Both the position numbers and the translations under genes were made by a program. The notes below the pieces were generated by a model. It did not search any database. It had not been told where the DNA came from and saw nothing but the letters and a program-made list of their open reading frames with translations. From the IMG/VR virus record IMGVR_UViG_3300007770_001284, positions 62,001 to 126,000 of that record: a stretch of 64,000 nucleotides of DNA; one strand, given 5' to 3'. Below are positions 41,647 through 51,800 of this stretch, one piece after another. Numbering within the stretch: the stretch's first letter is position 1; each line of letters starts with the position of its first letter. The stretch is from a virus.

Positions 41647-44600
41647 TGTTTAGAGGGAAGAAAACACCGTTTATTCCAGACCTTTCGCGTTTTATTTCGT
41701 CGGAAGGTGCACACGGTAAGAGGTGGGATCTGTCCAGCAGCTGTCTAGCGCACTATCGCTTTAACGAGTATGTTGATGGCGGTGACGACTCCGCCGCGAT
41801 AATTCCCGACAGGTCGGGGAAACAGGGCGGGATGAATGTTGTGACGGGGAGCATTACATTGGGCAGTATGCTTCCAGCCCTTCCTCCAGAACTTTCTCTC
41901 GATCGGGAGATGTTCACTGACAACAGGGGGGATCCATCTACCGTATACTCGGCTGAATTGATTCCCGGTACAGATCGACGAGCCATCCGTCCGTATCCGA
42001 AACGCACGTTTGATTTTTCTACTCGAGGCGGCCGGTTTCTTCTTCAGGAAGGTTTACAAGGTATAGATCCAGTAAGTACCAAGGGGTGTACATTCGTTTT
42101 TCGTTTTAAATTCGCAAAATCCTCCACCAGTACCTTTAACGAGCTGATTTTCTCTATATCTCAATTGAACACCACACAAGTGTCTTTTTCTGTTACTAGC
42201 ACTTCTGGGGTTCCCACAATCGAATTACGAGTTTTTACCAACCAGTCCGAAACTGCTGCCAACGTTAGTATAACCCAACAAGAATGGTACACGATCGTTG
42301 GGTGTGTAAAAGATGGTTCCACGAGTCTTGAAGCATGGAAGGAAGCTGATGGCTCGCAACGTCCCAAGAACGCGCAAAGCATAAGCGGAATTCCTGTTAC
42401 GTTAACGAACCCACAGATATTTGTCGGTTACGGTGACTATAATTCATCTCCCAATTCAAGCTTTAATGACAGCAACGATTGGGGGCAATGCTCTAGAATT
42501 AGTGAATTGGCGATATTCGATGGATGGATATCTGATGAATTGTCACAAGCAATAGGTTCCGGCTGGAGTGACGGCTCCCCCGGTACCACAACTTCACACA
42601 CTGCTAGATTTAATCGGCATACATCCGGACTGGATAACCGAGGTCCGCGCACCGTTCTTAAGCGTATGGATAATGAGCTCCGGACATACCCGTCGATTAG
42701 CAGAACCGGTGATCAGGGACGGCTTGGAAATGAGCCGGTAACTCCGTTTAGTGATGAAGACACGCTTGTGTTTACCACAGACACGCCCGTTATGTTTCCA
42801 GATATGCTACCCACATATCTTTATGAGTCAACTCGTCAAGGCCACCTTAGATCTTATCATTCGGGCTCCGGCGATCGTTCGGGAGATGATCATCGTATAG
42901 AGACACGTATAACTGCGTCAGCAGATCTTTCCCACCGCGTTCGTCCGGGTTTGATGAATAAAGAAGTCTTCATTATGAACATGTCTGGTAGCACTGCTGA
43001 CGCTGGGCTGCGCGGTGGGGTTGAAGGCACCATGGCGCCATTCGACGATAGTCGTATCGATACGTCTCTGACAACAGCGACAATAGCGACTGCCAAAGAA
43101 ACGATGCTGGGGTTCGATCAAAAACTGGGAGATAGGATCGCGATCGTTATAGACCTCAGTAGCGAGACAGACACCACAATGGGTCATAGGTCAACGCTTT
43201 TGATATCACCCAATTCCGAGGGCCCGTACGATTCATATCCATATCCTCTTAGCCAGGACACCGTCCGCCATCCCGACCCTGCGAGCATCAATAGTATATG
43301 CTATTATAATTTCAATACCAAGGGTTGGGATGTCACTGGGACAGTTTCGCTAGATGAGGTAGGTTCAGCACCCTCCGGCGGAGTTGAGGTCCCAGGCACT
43401 GGTGCATCAGGTTCTTTCCTGATGGCGAGTACGTCGATTGCCTTCGCCGCAACGACAGGTTTTGCGATATCTCCTGATGAAGCAGAGCCTCTCCTTCCTC
43501 TGGCAGCCCGCGGCCGGCCGACTGATTGGTTCGGATTTCCGTTCGATCAAAAGTGGGATGCTTCCGATAGCCAGCTTCTTGATATGTCGAAGTATATATC
43601 TGCTCCATTTTTGTTGGAAAAGATGGAGATCACCCATGATATGGAATTTATAGAGTCGGGTGATGATGGGCTCGGATACGTCGTAAGAGACGGTAGCGAT
43701 CCCGGGACGCTCCTTGCGGTTTCATCTTCGGATTCCAGTAAAGCGATCCCCGGTCGAGCGCGTGCCGATAGAGGGGCCGGCACTACATTGGTAACAACTA
43801 ATGACCTCCAGGGAGACCTGGGACATGTCCCAGGTCATGGCGGTGAAGGTATAGGAACAGTACTGTGCGGTGACACAAGCCTTCAGAACCTGACAGACAA
43901 GAATGGCAATGAGTACCCGGGCGCCCATGTGCCTCCTGAGTCTGCCTCTTGTCTCACCGGACCACAAGGTGGCCAGCGACGGTACACTAACCCTCGGGGG
44001 CCGTGGCTCCGGTACCGAATGGATCACGATCCTAACTTTTCCGGCAAAATATACGATAGCCATCCTGAGGGCTGCCGTGATTCCGCCGACATCGGCCTCG
44101 GCGAAACCCTCTTCGCGTTCGATCAGTTAGGTCGAACGCCTTGGGATGGATTTCTCCGCGCCGTCGCGCCGAGCGCCGCTCTCACCATGCCGACTCTCGA
44201 TCGTAACCAAACGCCGAGTAGAGGACTACAGGGTTGTTCTTACGCCTTCAATGGCGGTACGAATGGGTTTGTTATCGGAAGTGGTTCTCAGATGAATTCG
44301 TATATCGGTCCCCATAATCCATATCGCGGTAATAATGGTCAAGCTCTCGCTTACGGCGATATATGGTTTTCGATGTGGTTCAGGTACCTCGGCGCCGGCG
44401 GCGGCAGCTACGGTCGGCTATTCCACTTTGGCGACGATAGCAACACAGGTCTCGGTAATATGGCTGCTTTCTTCTATGACGCCGGGCCGGGCCCAAAACT
44501 TTATTTTAATGCCAATTATTACCAGCCAGCGCTGACGTCTTCCGCAGGCAGCATGCATGAAGCCCAGTGGGGCACAAATGATGTGGTGATCGATCCAAGC

Positions 44601-47600
44601 AATGGGGCATGGTACCATCTTGTGCTTAGGTTCCACCCTGGGGAGTTCGCTCAGTCCGCTTCTCGCGGTGAGTACACCGGTACTGGAAACCCCGCGTCCT
44701 GCCAGGCATGGATAACAAGCGACCTCCCTGGTGTCACCATAGAAGGAGAAGACGCCGAAACCGTGCCGGCACAATGGGGCACTTACAAGGCGATGACTGC
44801 GACAATCGATCCGTCTGATTACGGCTCGATATATTGGGCCGGTTTCGAGGACGCTAACCATGACTGTGTGATAGGTAACCGTAACGACGGAGCGCGCGGC
44901 TTCAATGGCCAACTTGCCGATTTCCAGGTATGGAAGATGGAGGAAGGGTGCATCCCACACACAGGCGACACGGACACCAATCTCTCCGGATCTCTACGTT
45001 TTTTCCAGAATAACGACCTGGGCGTCACCGGTGCGCGCAACAGATTAGGAACTACGTTACCAGAATGGTACATGGAAGCACCGTCAAAATATAGTCCGAA
45101 GGCGCCGGGAGTACTTTCCCATGACGTTTTCTCGTATGGCCGATTTCCGCTTATGGGTGGTATGGGTGGTCAGCACGGCGACCAAGCCAATAGTCACCTC
45201 AGCAATCTCGGTAAGGGGATGTTGTTACCATCGGATGACGGATTTTACAAGGTCGTACAAAATCCAATGTTCGCCGGCGGGACCCCCGCCACCCAAGCGC
45301 CTAAGACGACGTTCAACGGAGCTATTCGTGAATTGATACCAACTATGTCTGTTCAAACCCCTGGCGGAGTACCTTTCTGGAGATGTGATACGTTCTTTCT
45401 AATGAGACAAGCAAAGGGCACTGTCGATCGCTCAAGCCCACAAAAAGCGCAGTACTCGACATTAGCGTCTCCTCAACGCTCGCGGCAGTGGCCAATGGAA
45501 GGCCGGAAGAAAGATTGGGATCCTGTTGTTCCCGACAAGTTTCCAATCACTTCCGTCTCAACCGATAAAATTAGAGAATTGATAACGTACGGTCAGATAG
45601 CTCATTACGGCTACACTCGTTCTACGTCCGACTGTCAGGCATTCAAGAGTGGTTCATCCTGGCAAGAAACTCACGTCTTGCGCAGCGGTATGTCTGGGTC
45701 AACCAACAAGTTCTATAATGTGGGCGCCTCTCCGAGGTCGGGGTTTCCGCACTCACTCTTCACGACGGTCAAACAACAATACCTCGATCCGATGGGGCTT
45801 GGATACCGGTCCCCAGATTCGTCAGGTCTCCCTTACGCCGACCTCCGCGGTGGTTCGCGACATCCCACAAAAGACATGCAGAACCCAGCGATCAAGTCGG
45901 AGTACGTCGGTCTCAATTTCTCGAATGCTTATTATCCATTCCAGGCGCGCTACAATACGCTTGGTATAGATACAGCGAATCTCGCCACGGGCAAGGGGGG
46001 CGCGCCTTCTGCTAACCTCCAAGGTCTTCCCACAATTTTTGTAGGTCAGCCGCACTCTGGATCGTACGAAGCGGGAGGTGGTTCTTTTGTTTCGAATCCG
46101 CTGTTATTCGTTTCTGAAGCAGCGGCAGTAGGATTGAATGAAGAGAATGCCACCATCGGCCACGGCGCGAATGATTTTTTTACGTGGGGCGGTTTTGGGA
46201 TTACTGGATCCTTGACGGGACAGACTCTTCTCGAAGCTGGTCTTCGCCGTGAGACTTCGATCAGATTGGATCACGGTGAGCGATTCGTTAAGCTGTGGGC
46301 TGCTGATCCCACACCTGGCGTATTAGGGTGGCGGGGTGGTGTCCCGCGCGGAGTTTGGGATCCAGCCACCGGCGACCTGGTCTCGACACCATGGTATAAG
46401 CTCAAGCCTTCCTCCGCGTATCTCGTCGCGACGGCGAGTCGGGAGCCGTGGCCAACCAATGTCCAATATTATCATACTGCTAGCCAGAATATCTTGAGCT
46501 CAGGAACATTTACGATGTTAACTGACATCAAGAATTCCAACGCCGCCGGCGCCGTCGCTGGAGGAACTTTCAACACTCTCTTTTACCAATATGATGCTCG
46601 CTGGGGGCCGGCCACCACTGTCGGTTCTTATGTTACTCCTGTCGTACCCCAGAATATAAGCGATAGCGAAGAAGGCGTCTTCTACCCGAGAGAAAGTAGT
46701 TATGTCCATCAAATTGACGAATTCACCAGCGTAAGTCATGTGTTCAGGAGTGTCGGCCTATCGTCTGGAAGATCAATCGTCAAGTCCGTCCCGGGGGATG
46801 TACCCACATCACAAAAATTATCGTATGTGCCCTCCGTGAAGGGGGTAGTGACGGGTGCATATAGCGACTTTCTCGAGTCATGGGATCCGCGATCTTTTTG
46901 GGGGGACTATGGGTGGACCGGTCCGATTGGCTCGGCTCATTTTGTCCAGACGTCCAGCTTTCAACCGATTGATTTTTCTAACCTAAGATCTACACTAACC
47001 CAGCAGGGTAATCAAGCGTATAGCGACTGGGTGGCCGTTTCACAGTATCACTTGAACCAATCACTGCCGTATGCCCCAGGCGCAGACTCTGAAGAATGGT
47101 CGACCACTTTCGAAGCACTGAAGTCGGCTTCTACAAACAATTCTGGTTATTTCGTCGCTGCAAATGCGGTAACGAACTGGCCGTTTTGTATCGGTGCGAT
47201 GACCCAAACGACAGGTACCCTAGCTCGTACATATACGTATAATTCTCCTTATGTACTAGAGCCTGGAGATAAACTGGTGCTTGGCTTCCAGCCGGCGATC
47301 GGTGGAATGAATGAGGGTGCTCCTAAGCCGTTGAACAGTATTTCTGGGCCATTTTCTAGAGCTGACGAGAAAGGGTATCAGGGTGTCGAGGGCAACGATT
47401 TCAGCGCAAAGAACGACCAGAGCACCCCAAATTATGTACCGAATGAGTTCCGACCTGGGGTCAATCGAAGGAACCTGTCTGAGCAGATCCGTCAAACTGT
47501 CTTGAAAGCCGGTAAAGCGCGACTTGTCTTGTACGGTACTCTGTTACGTGATAATAAACCTCATCCCGCGGAGTTGAACCAGCCCCTGGTCACAAACGCC

Positions 47601-48842
47601 GTACACGAGGCCCTTCACTTCGATAACCCGGTCATGGACCAGTTCTTGGTCGATGACAAGACAGCATACAGCGGTTCTTACCTGGATCAATATATAACAG
47701 GTAGCGCTCGATACATACCACAGGACGATAAGAAGGACAACCCCTTTTCGGGTGATCGTAATATCTACGTCCGGAAGGTGGCAGCCACTGGCTGGGATGG
47801 AAACCTGTCTTTTAACAAGTCATTGCAACGATTTGTGGTCTTGCCAGACCAAAGTGAAGTGTATTGGGACTCCGTTCTGCCCACTGTATCACAGATCTGG
47901 AAAATTGACGGGAAGACTCCCGACACATCTGGTCAGAATCTGTTCTATAGACTCCAGGCCTCGACTCGGTATTCCGATCCTAGCAGCAGCGAAGGGCTTG
48001 CCGCTGTAAATAATGGGTGGGTCGGCGCATTTCCTTTTGAGAGTAGATATGATGACGTGGATAGAGTATTGAAAGACCCCGCCGACCAATCGAGCTACCG
48101 CACCATTCCGCAACCAGGGCTGAACTACGGCTGGGCCCAGCTCATCCCCAGGCCTTTTAGGTGGGGATGGGCACGTCTCGGTCCGCCCCGAAGTCTTACT
48201 GCTTATCTCCAAAGCCCGCTGGTAAAGGCGGCTTACGCGTCGAGGGGGAAGCTCCTCACAGACCCGACTCTGGAGTGTCGACAATCAGAAGACACAGCAG
48301 ACAAGGCAATGGCTGCCGCTCTATTTGGATTCGCAACAACTGGTGGCGCATATTTCTATGATGGCTCGGGCTATCTTTCTTCCACCGGAGGTACCACAAA
48401 TGGATTTACCTGGAACCGCAAAAGCTTAAATACATACGCCATCCCCTCCAGCCAGCAGGCCTTCTCCATGCGTCTTGACCATCCAGAAGGTGTCAAGTAT
48501 GGCCTTAAGAATTATGTTTGGTCTTACACAAACGCAGTTTTTCGACCGGATAGATACGGCCAGCTGAGGGACATGTTAGAGCAACGACGTTATACGAAGT
48601 TCTTCAACACAGGAGACGATGAGACGCCTCGAGGGACAGGTGACGCCGCTGTTTCTTGTATTTTTGTTGATGCTGACGGTAATCCTATAGATGATGCTAG
48701 CAAAACATCATGCCAGAACATAAGCACGTTTATGACTTCTTCCATCCCGTATTTTGAGGGTGAGGCCCAACGGACTCCTACAACAAACCCATTCGTGTCT
48801 ATCGATATCGGTAATATGGTTTCTCGAACGACGCTTAGATAA
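41646..48842 (+). CDS. Giant 2398-residue LamG-domain virion protein
   Basis: This is the largest gene in the window. Residues about 30-300 form a LamG-like unit (LAHYRFNEYVDGGDDSA, then QCSRISELAIFDGWISDEL). A second LamG-like unit is at about 900-1105 (YGDIWFSMWFRYLGAG, then AWYHLVLRFHPG, then LADFQVWKMEEG). The rest, including the 1300 C-terminal residues, has no family I recognise. It is rich in Gly, Ser, Pro, Tyr and Trp with little repetition, as in large marine-phage structural proteins. The gene is more GC-rich than the sugar region, clearly so from about 43.9 kb on. Possible roles are a long fibre, whisker or tail-tip adhesin. No transmembrane segment or signal peptide seen. Confidence 0.65.
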   Translation: MFRGKKTPFIPDLSRFISSEGAHGKRWDLSSSCLAHYRFNEYVDGGDDSAAIIPDRSGKQGGMNVVTGSITLGSMLPALPPELSLDREMFTDNRGDPSTVYSAELIPGTDRRAIRPYPKRTFDFSTRGGRFLLQEGLQGIDPVSTKGCTFVFRFKFAKSSTSTFNELIFSISQLNTTQVSFSVTSTSGVPTIELRVFTNQSETAANVSITQQEWYTIVGCVKDGSTSLEAWKEADGSQRPKNAQSISGIPVTLTNPQIFVGYGDYNSSPNSSFNDSNDWGQCSRISELAIFDGWISDELSQAIGSGWSDGSPGTTTSHTARFNRHTSGLDNRGPRTVLKRMDNELRTYPSISRTGDQGRLGNEPVTPFSDEDTLVFTTDTPVMFPDMLPTYLYESTRQGHLRSYHSGSGDRSGDDHRIETRITASADLSHRVRPGLMNKEVFIMNMSGSTADAGLRGGVEGTMAPFDDSRIDTSLTTATIATAKETMLGFDQKLGDRIAIVIDLSSETDTTMGHRSTLLISPNSEGPYDSYPYPLSQDTVRHPDPASINSICYYNFNTKGWDVTGTVSLDEVGSAPSGGVEVPGTGASGSFLMASTSIAFAATTGFAISPDEAEPLLPLAARGRPTDWFGFPFDQKWDASDSQLLDMSKYISAPFLLEKMEITHDMEFIESGDDGLGYVVRDGSDPGTLLAVSSSDSSKAIPGRARADRGAGTTLVTTNDLQGDLGHVPGHGGEGIGTVLCGDTSLQNLTDKNGNEYPGAHVPPESASCLTGPQGGQRRYTNPRGPWLRYRMDHDPNFSGKIYDSHPEGCRDSADIGLGETLFAFDQLGRTPWDGFLRAVAPSAALTMPTLDRNQTPSRGLQGCSYAFNGGTNGFVIGSGSQMNSYIGPHNPYRGNNGQALAYGDIWFSMWFRYLGAGGGSYGRLFHFGDDSNTGLGNMAAFFYDAGPGPKLYFNANYYQPALTSSAGSMHEAQWGTNDVVIDPSNGAWYHLVLRFHPGEFAQSASRGEYTGTGNPASCQAWITSDLPGVTIEGEDAETVPAQWGTYKAMTATIDPSDYGSIYWAGFEDANHDCVIGNRNDGARGFNGQLADFQVWKMEEGCIPHTGDTDTNLSGSLRFFQNNDLGVTGARNRLGTTLPEWYMEAPSKYSPKAPGVLSHDVFSYGRFPLMGGMGGQHGDQANSHLSNLGKGMLLPSDDGFYKVVQNPMFAGGTPATQAPKTTFNGAIRELIPTMSVQTPGGVPFWRCDTFFLMRQAKGTVDRSSPQKAQYSTLASPQRSRQWPMEGRKKDWDPVVPDKFPITSVSTDKIRELITYGQIAHYGYTRSTSDCQAFKSGSSWQETHVLRSGMSGSTNKFYNVGASPRSGFPHSLFTTVKQQYLDPMGLGYRSPDSSGLPYADLRGGSRHPTKDMQNPAIKSEYVGLNFSNAYYPFQARYNTLGIDTANLATGKGGAPSANLQGLPTIFVGQPHSGSYEAGGGSFVSNPLLFVSEAAAVGLNEENATIGHGANDFFTWGGFGITGSLTGQTLLEAGLRRETSIRLDHGERFVKLWAADPTPGVLGWRGGVPRGVWDPATGDLVSTPWYKLKPSSAYLVATASREPWPTNVQYYHTASQNILSSGTFTMLTDIKNSNAAGAVAGGTFNTLFYQYDARWGPATTVGSYVTPVVPQNISDSEEGVFYPRESSYVHQIDEFTSVSHVFRSVGLSSGRSIVKSVPGDVPTSQKLSYVPSVKGVVTGAYSDFLESWDPRSFWGDYGWTGPIGSAHFVQTSSFQPIDFSNLRSTLTQQGNQAYSDWVAVSQYHLNQSLPYAPGADSEEWSTTFEALKSASTNNSGYFVAANAVTNWPFCIGAMTQTTGTLARTYTYNSPYVLEPGDKLVLGFQPAIGGMNEGAPKPLNSISGPFSRADEKGYQGVEGNDFSAKNDQSTPNYVPNEFRPGVNRRNLSEQIRQTVLKAGKARLVLYGTLLRDNKPHPAELNQPLVTNAVHEALHFDNPVMDQFLVDDKTAYSGSYLDQYITGSARYIPQDDKKDNPFSGDRNIYVRKVAATGWDGNLSFNKSLQRFVVLPDQSEVYWDSVLPTVSQIWKIDGKTPDTSGQNLFYRLQASTRYSDPSSSEGLAAVNNGWVGAFPFESRYDDVDRVLKDPADQSSYRTIPQPGLNYGWAQLIPRPFRWGWARLGPPRSLTAYLQSPLVKAAYASRGKLLTDPTLECRQSEDTADKAMAAALFGFATTGGAYFYDGSGYLSSTGGTTNGFTWNRKSLNTYAIPSSQQAFSMRLDHPEGVKYGLKNYVWSYTNAVFRPDRYGQLRDMLEQRRYTKFFNTGDDETPRGTGDAAVSCIFVDADGNPIDDASKTSCQNISTFMTSSIPYFEGEAQRTPTTNPFVSIDIGNMVSRTTLR
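43815..43836. repeat. Perfect 22-bp palindrome inside the giant gene
   Basis: The half-site GACCTGGGACA is followed directly by its exact reverse complement. It lies in coding sequence and encodes part of DLGHVPGHG. It could form a cruciform or an RNA hairpin, or be a two-fold symmetric protein-binding site, or be chance. No U-tract follows, so it is not a terminator. Confidence 0.6.
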
Positions 48843-48898
48843 TACCGGCTACCACGTTGCTTTTCGTAATATTTAGTGTTACGTAACGGGAATGTTGA

Positions 48899-51800
48899 AT
48901 GGCACGTGAATCAAGGACATCTTTAAATAAATCTGATTTTTTGGTCATAAGATCGAAAACTGACGATTCTATCTTAAAGATAGTTTCTCCCCAGCACTTC
49001 CAGATCGGGTTCGATGATAAGGAATTTCATCGGATTCTCGCTGTCCATGGTAATGTTGAGGCCACAACGGTGTACGCTCCATCATTGTCTGGTTCTTTAA
49101 CACGCCTTGCTGATGGTACTACGTATCTACGCGAAGGGAACAATGTAACGATTACAACTGGTTCAGACGGCGCTGTTACGATTGCCGCGGGTACAGGCGC
49201 GCTGGTCGGGACGCTGTCGGGAGTAGAGGCGGACGGAATTCAAGACTTTACTTATGACGGAAGCGGAAACGCATCAGTAAAGGTAGACTTATATGACCGC
49301 GGAGGAATTACATTCTCTTCAAGTGGTCTGGGTCTGAATCCAAATGATGTAGACTCAGAATTAGCTGTGACCCCCGCCTCCGGAGACTTGCTGTTCATCT
49401 ACGATCTTGATGACCCCACTGCACGCAATGTAAAAAAGGTTTCCGTCTCCAACTTAATGGCGGCAGGCGCCGGTGGCACTTTGGCGAATGCCATTACTTT
49501 TGGAGACGGAATTTATGATTCTGCTTCTGGCGCAAGCTCATATAATAATACTGCCGCGGCAACAATCGCAGTAGATCTTGCGACAAATTCTGGTTTAGAA
49601 TTTAGTTCAAATAAATTAAAAGCCGATCTGGATGGCTCAACGTTAAGTGTAAATTCGTCTGGACTAAGCGTTGCGTCAGTACCGAATGCTTTAACACATG
49701 GAACGGGAATATCATCATTTAGTTATGACGGCGGCACAGCTAGCGTGGCAGTCGGTATCGATACATCTACGGTTCCTCTTTTGGCAAGTAGCAATACATG
49801 GTCTGGAACAAATACATTTGGTACACTGTTGGGGAAGCATGATGAGGTGTCTTCTGGCGTTCCATATCTTGTGGGCGGTAGCAACGTTACAATTTCTTAT
49901 GATACCCCGACTTCTGGCCAGATAACAATCGCTGCTTCGCTTGGTGCCGGAGGAGATCTTACCGCCGGGTCAGGTATTGGCACTTTTACGTATAATGGCA
50001 CAGGTGCAGCAACAGTTGGATTAGACGCAACATCGTTGTCTTCTGCTGGTACAAGGTCTTCATCTCTATTTGTGTCTGACGGCGGGACTACAATAACAAA
50101 ATCTACTGTGGGTACGTTGGTTGACCTGGTTGACAGAACCGTGCTGATGGCCGCGGCTTCGAACGGCGGGATCAACCTGAACTTTCAAGGTGCTGAGCTA
50201 CCAACTTTATTTTCTATTGATTTAGATGGCAGTACCCTTTCGATCGGAAATAACGGGATATCTGTTGCAAATTTGCCGTATGCAATTTCTCAAGGAACAG
50301 GCATTGATACATTTTCGTTTGACGGCTCTTCTACCCAGACAGTTGCAATCGACACTGCAGTGGTTCCTCGAAAGGGTGTCGACAATACGTGGACAGGGAA
50401 AAATACGTTTGGTATATCAACAACAGCGGGCTTAACTGGCTCTCTACAAGAAGTGTCTTCTGGTGTACCATATCTTGCCTGCGGTACAGGTGTAAGCATC
50501 GTTACGTCATCGAACGGACAGATAGTCGTTTCAACAGATGGCACAGAAATTACTGGTGTTACCGCTGGCCAGGGATTGACAGGTGGCGGTGCTTCCGGCG
50601 ATGTAACCCTGGCGGTTGATCTTGCATCAACCGCAGGCCTAGAATTTAGCTCTGATAAATTAAGGGTCAAGCTTGACGGCAGCACAATCGATATGGGTTC
50701 TTCTGGTATAAGCGTGGCGAATGTTCCAAATTCTTTGGCTCAAGGAACAGGGATATCAACGTTCACTTATGATGGTGGGACTTCTGGTATTACTGTTGGT
50801 ATTGATAATTCTGTCGTCGCGACATTAACTGGGTCTCAATTTAGCGGACCTGTTGTCTTTAATGCTGGTTTGTCTGGGTCGTTGACGCGGCTTCCTGATG
50901 GTACGTCATATCTCCGGCAGGGTGATAACGTCACGATAACGACGGGGTCTTCTGGTGAGATTACAATTAGCGCAATCGCTGGTGGTGGTGGCGTCGCGGA
51001 TGGTAATGCACAATATCTTGTTTTGGCCGCGACTAGTTCTCTCGCGCAAGAGAGAGTTATTACAATGGGGACAGGCCTTGCATCTAGCGACGACGGTGCA
51101 GGTAATGCGTACACTCTACGAGTGAAAGATAGCGAGTTTGCTGCATTAACTGGCTCGATTTTTTCCGGTGATGTTGTTGCGCAAGCAGGACTTTCCGGGT
51201 CCTTACAAGCGCTGTCTGATGGCACGTCATACCTCCGCGAGGGCTCGAATATTGCAATAGCAAGTTCCTCAGCGGGATATGTCACAGTGTCTTCTACTGA
51301 TACAACATACACAGCTGGTTCCGGCCTGGATCTTTCGGGTACCGCATTTAGTGTCGATCTTAAGAGCGGATCTGGCTTAGTAATTGACTCTGCCGAGCTT
51401 TCAATTGATGATTCTGTTTTAGCGACGATTACTGGGTCTACTTTTACTGGTACCGTGACCGCCCCAGCTCTTTCGGGTTCGCTTACAAGACTACAAGACG
51501 GGACTTCCTATCTACGACCAGGTAATGCTAATGTTATCATAACCTCTGCCTCAGCTGGGTATATTTCAATATCATCTACTGACACAGACACAACATACAC
51601 TGCTGGCGATGGTCTAGATCTTTCAGGCACCGAATTCAGTGTCGATCTTAAGAGCAACTCTGGGTTGGTGATTGATTCAACAGAGCTCTCTATAGACGAT
51701 TCGATTATTGCAACGATCACTGGATCGACCTTCACAGGCACGGTTACTGCTCCAGCTCTTTCTGGTTCACTCACCAAACTACAAGATGGGACATCTTACC

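Noticed and set aside
44418-44960. 180-codon open frame on the - strand inside the giant gene
   Set aside because: It lies wholly within the 2398-residue gene, has no known motif and follows from the higher GC of this part. All supported genes are on the + strand.
48879-48888. Palindrome GTTACGTAAC in the gap before the first fibre gene
   Set aside because: Only 10 bp, expected several times by chance in 64 kb, and without a U-tract or neighbouring copies.
50836-51312. 158-codon - strand frame in the first fibre gene
   Set aside because: It is the reverse complement of the Gly/Ser/Thr cassettes, and similar frames occur opposite other cassettes, so it is a by-product of the repeats.
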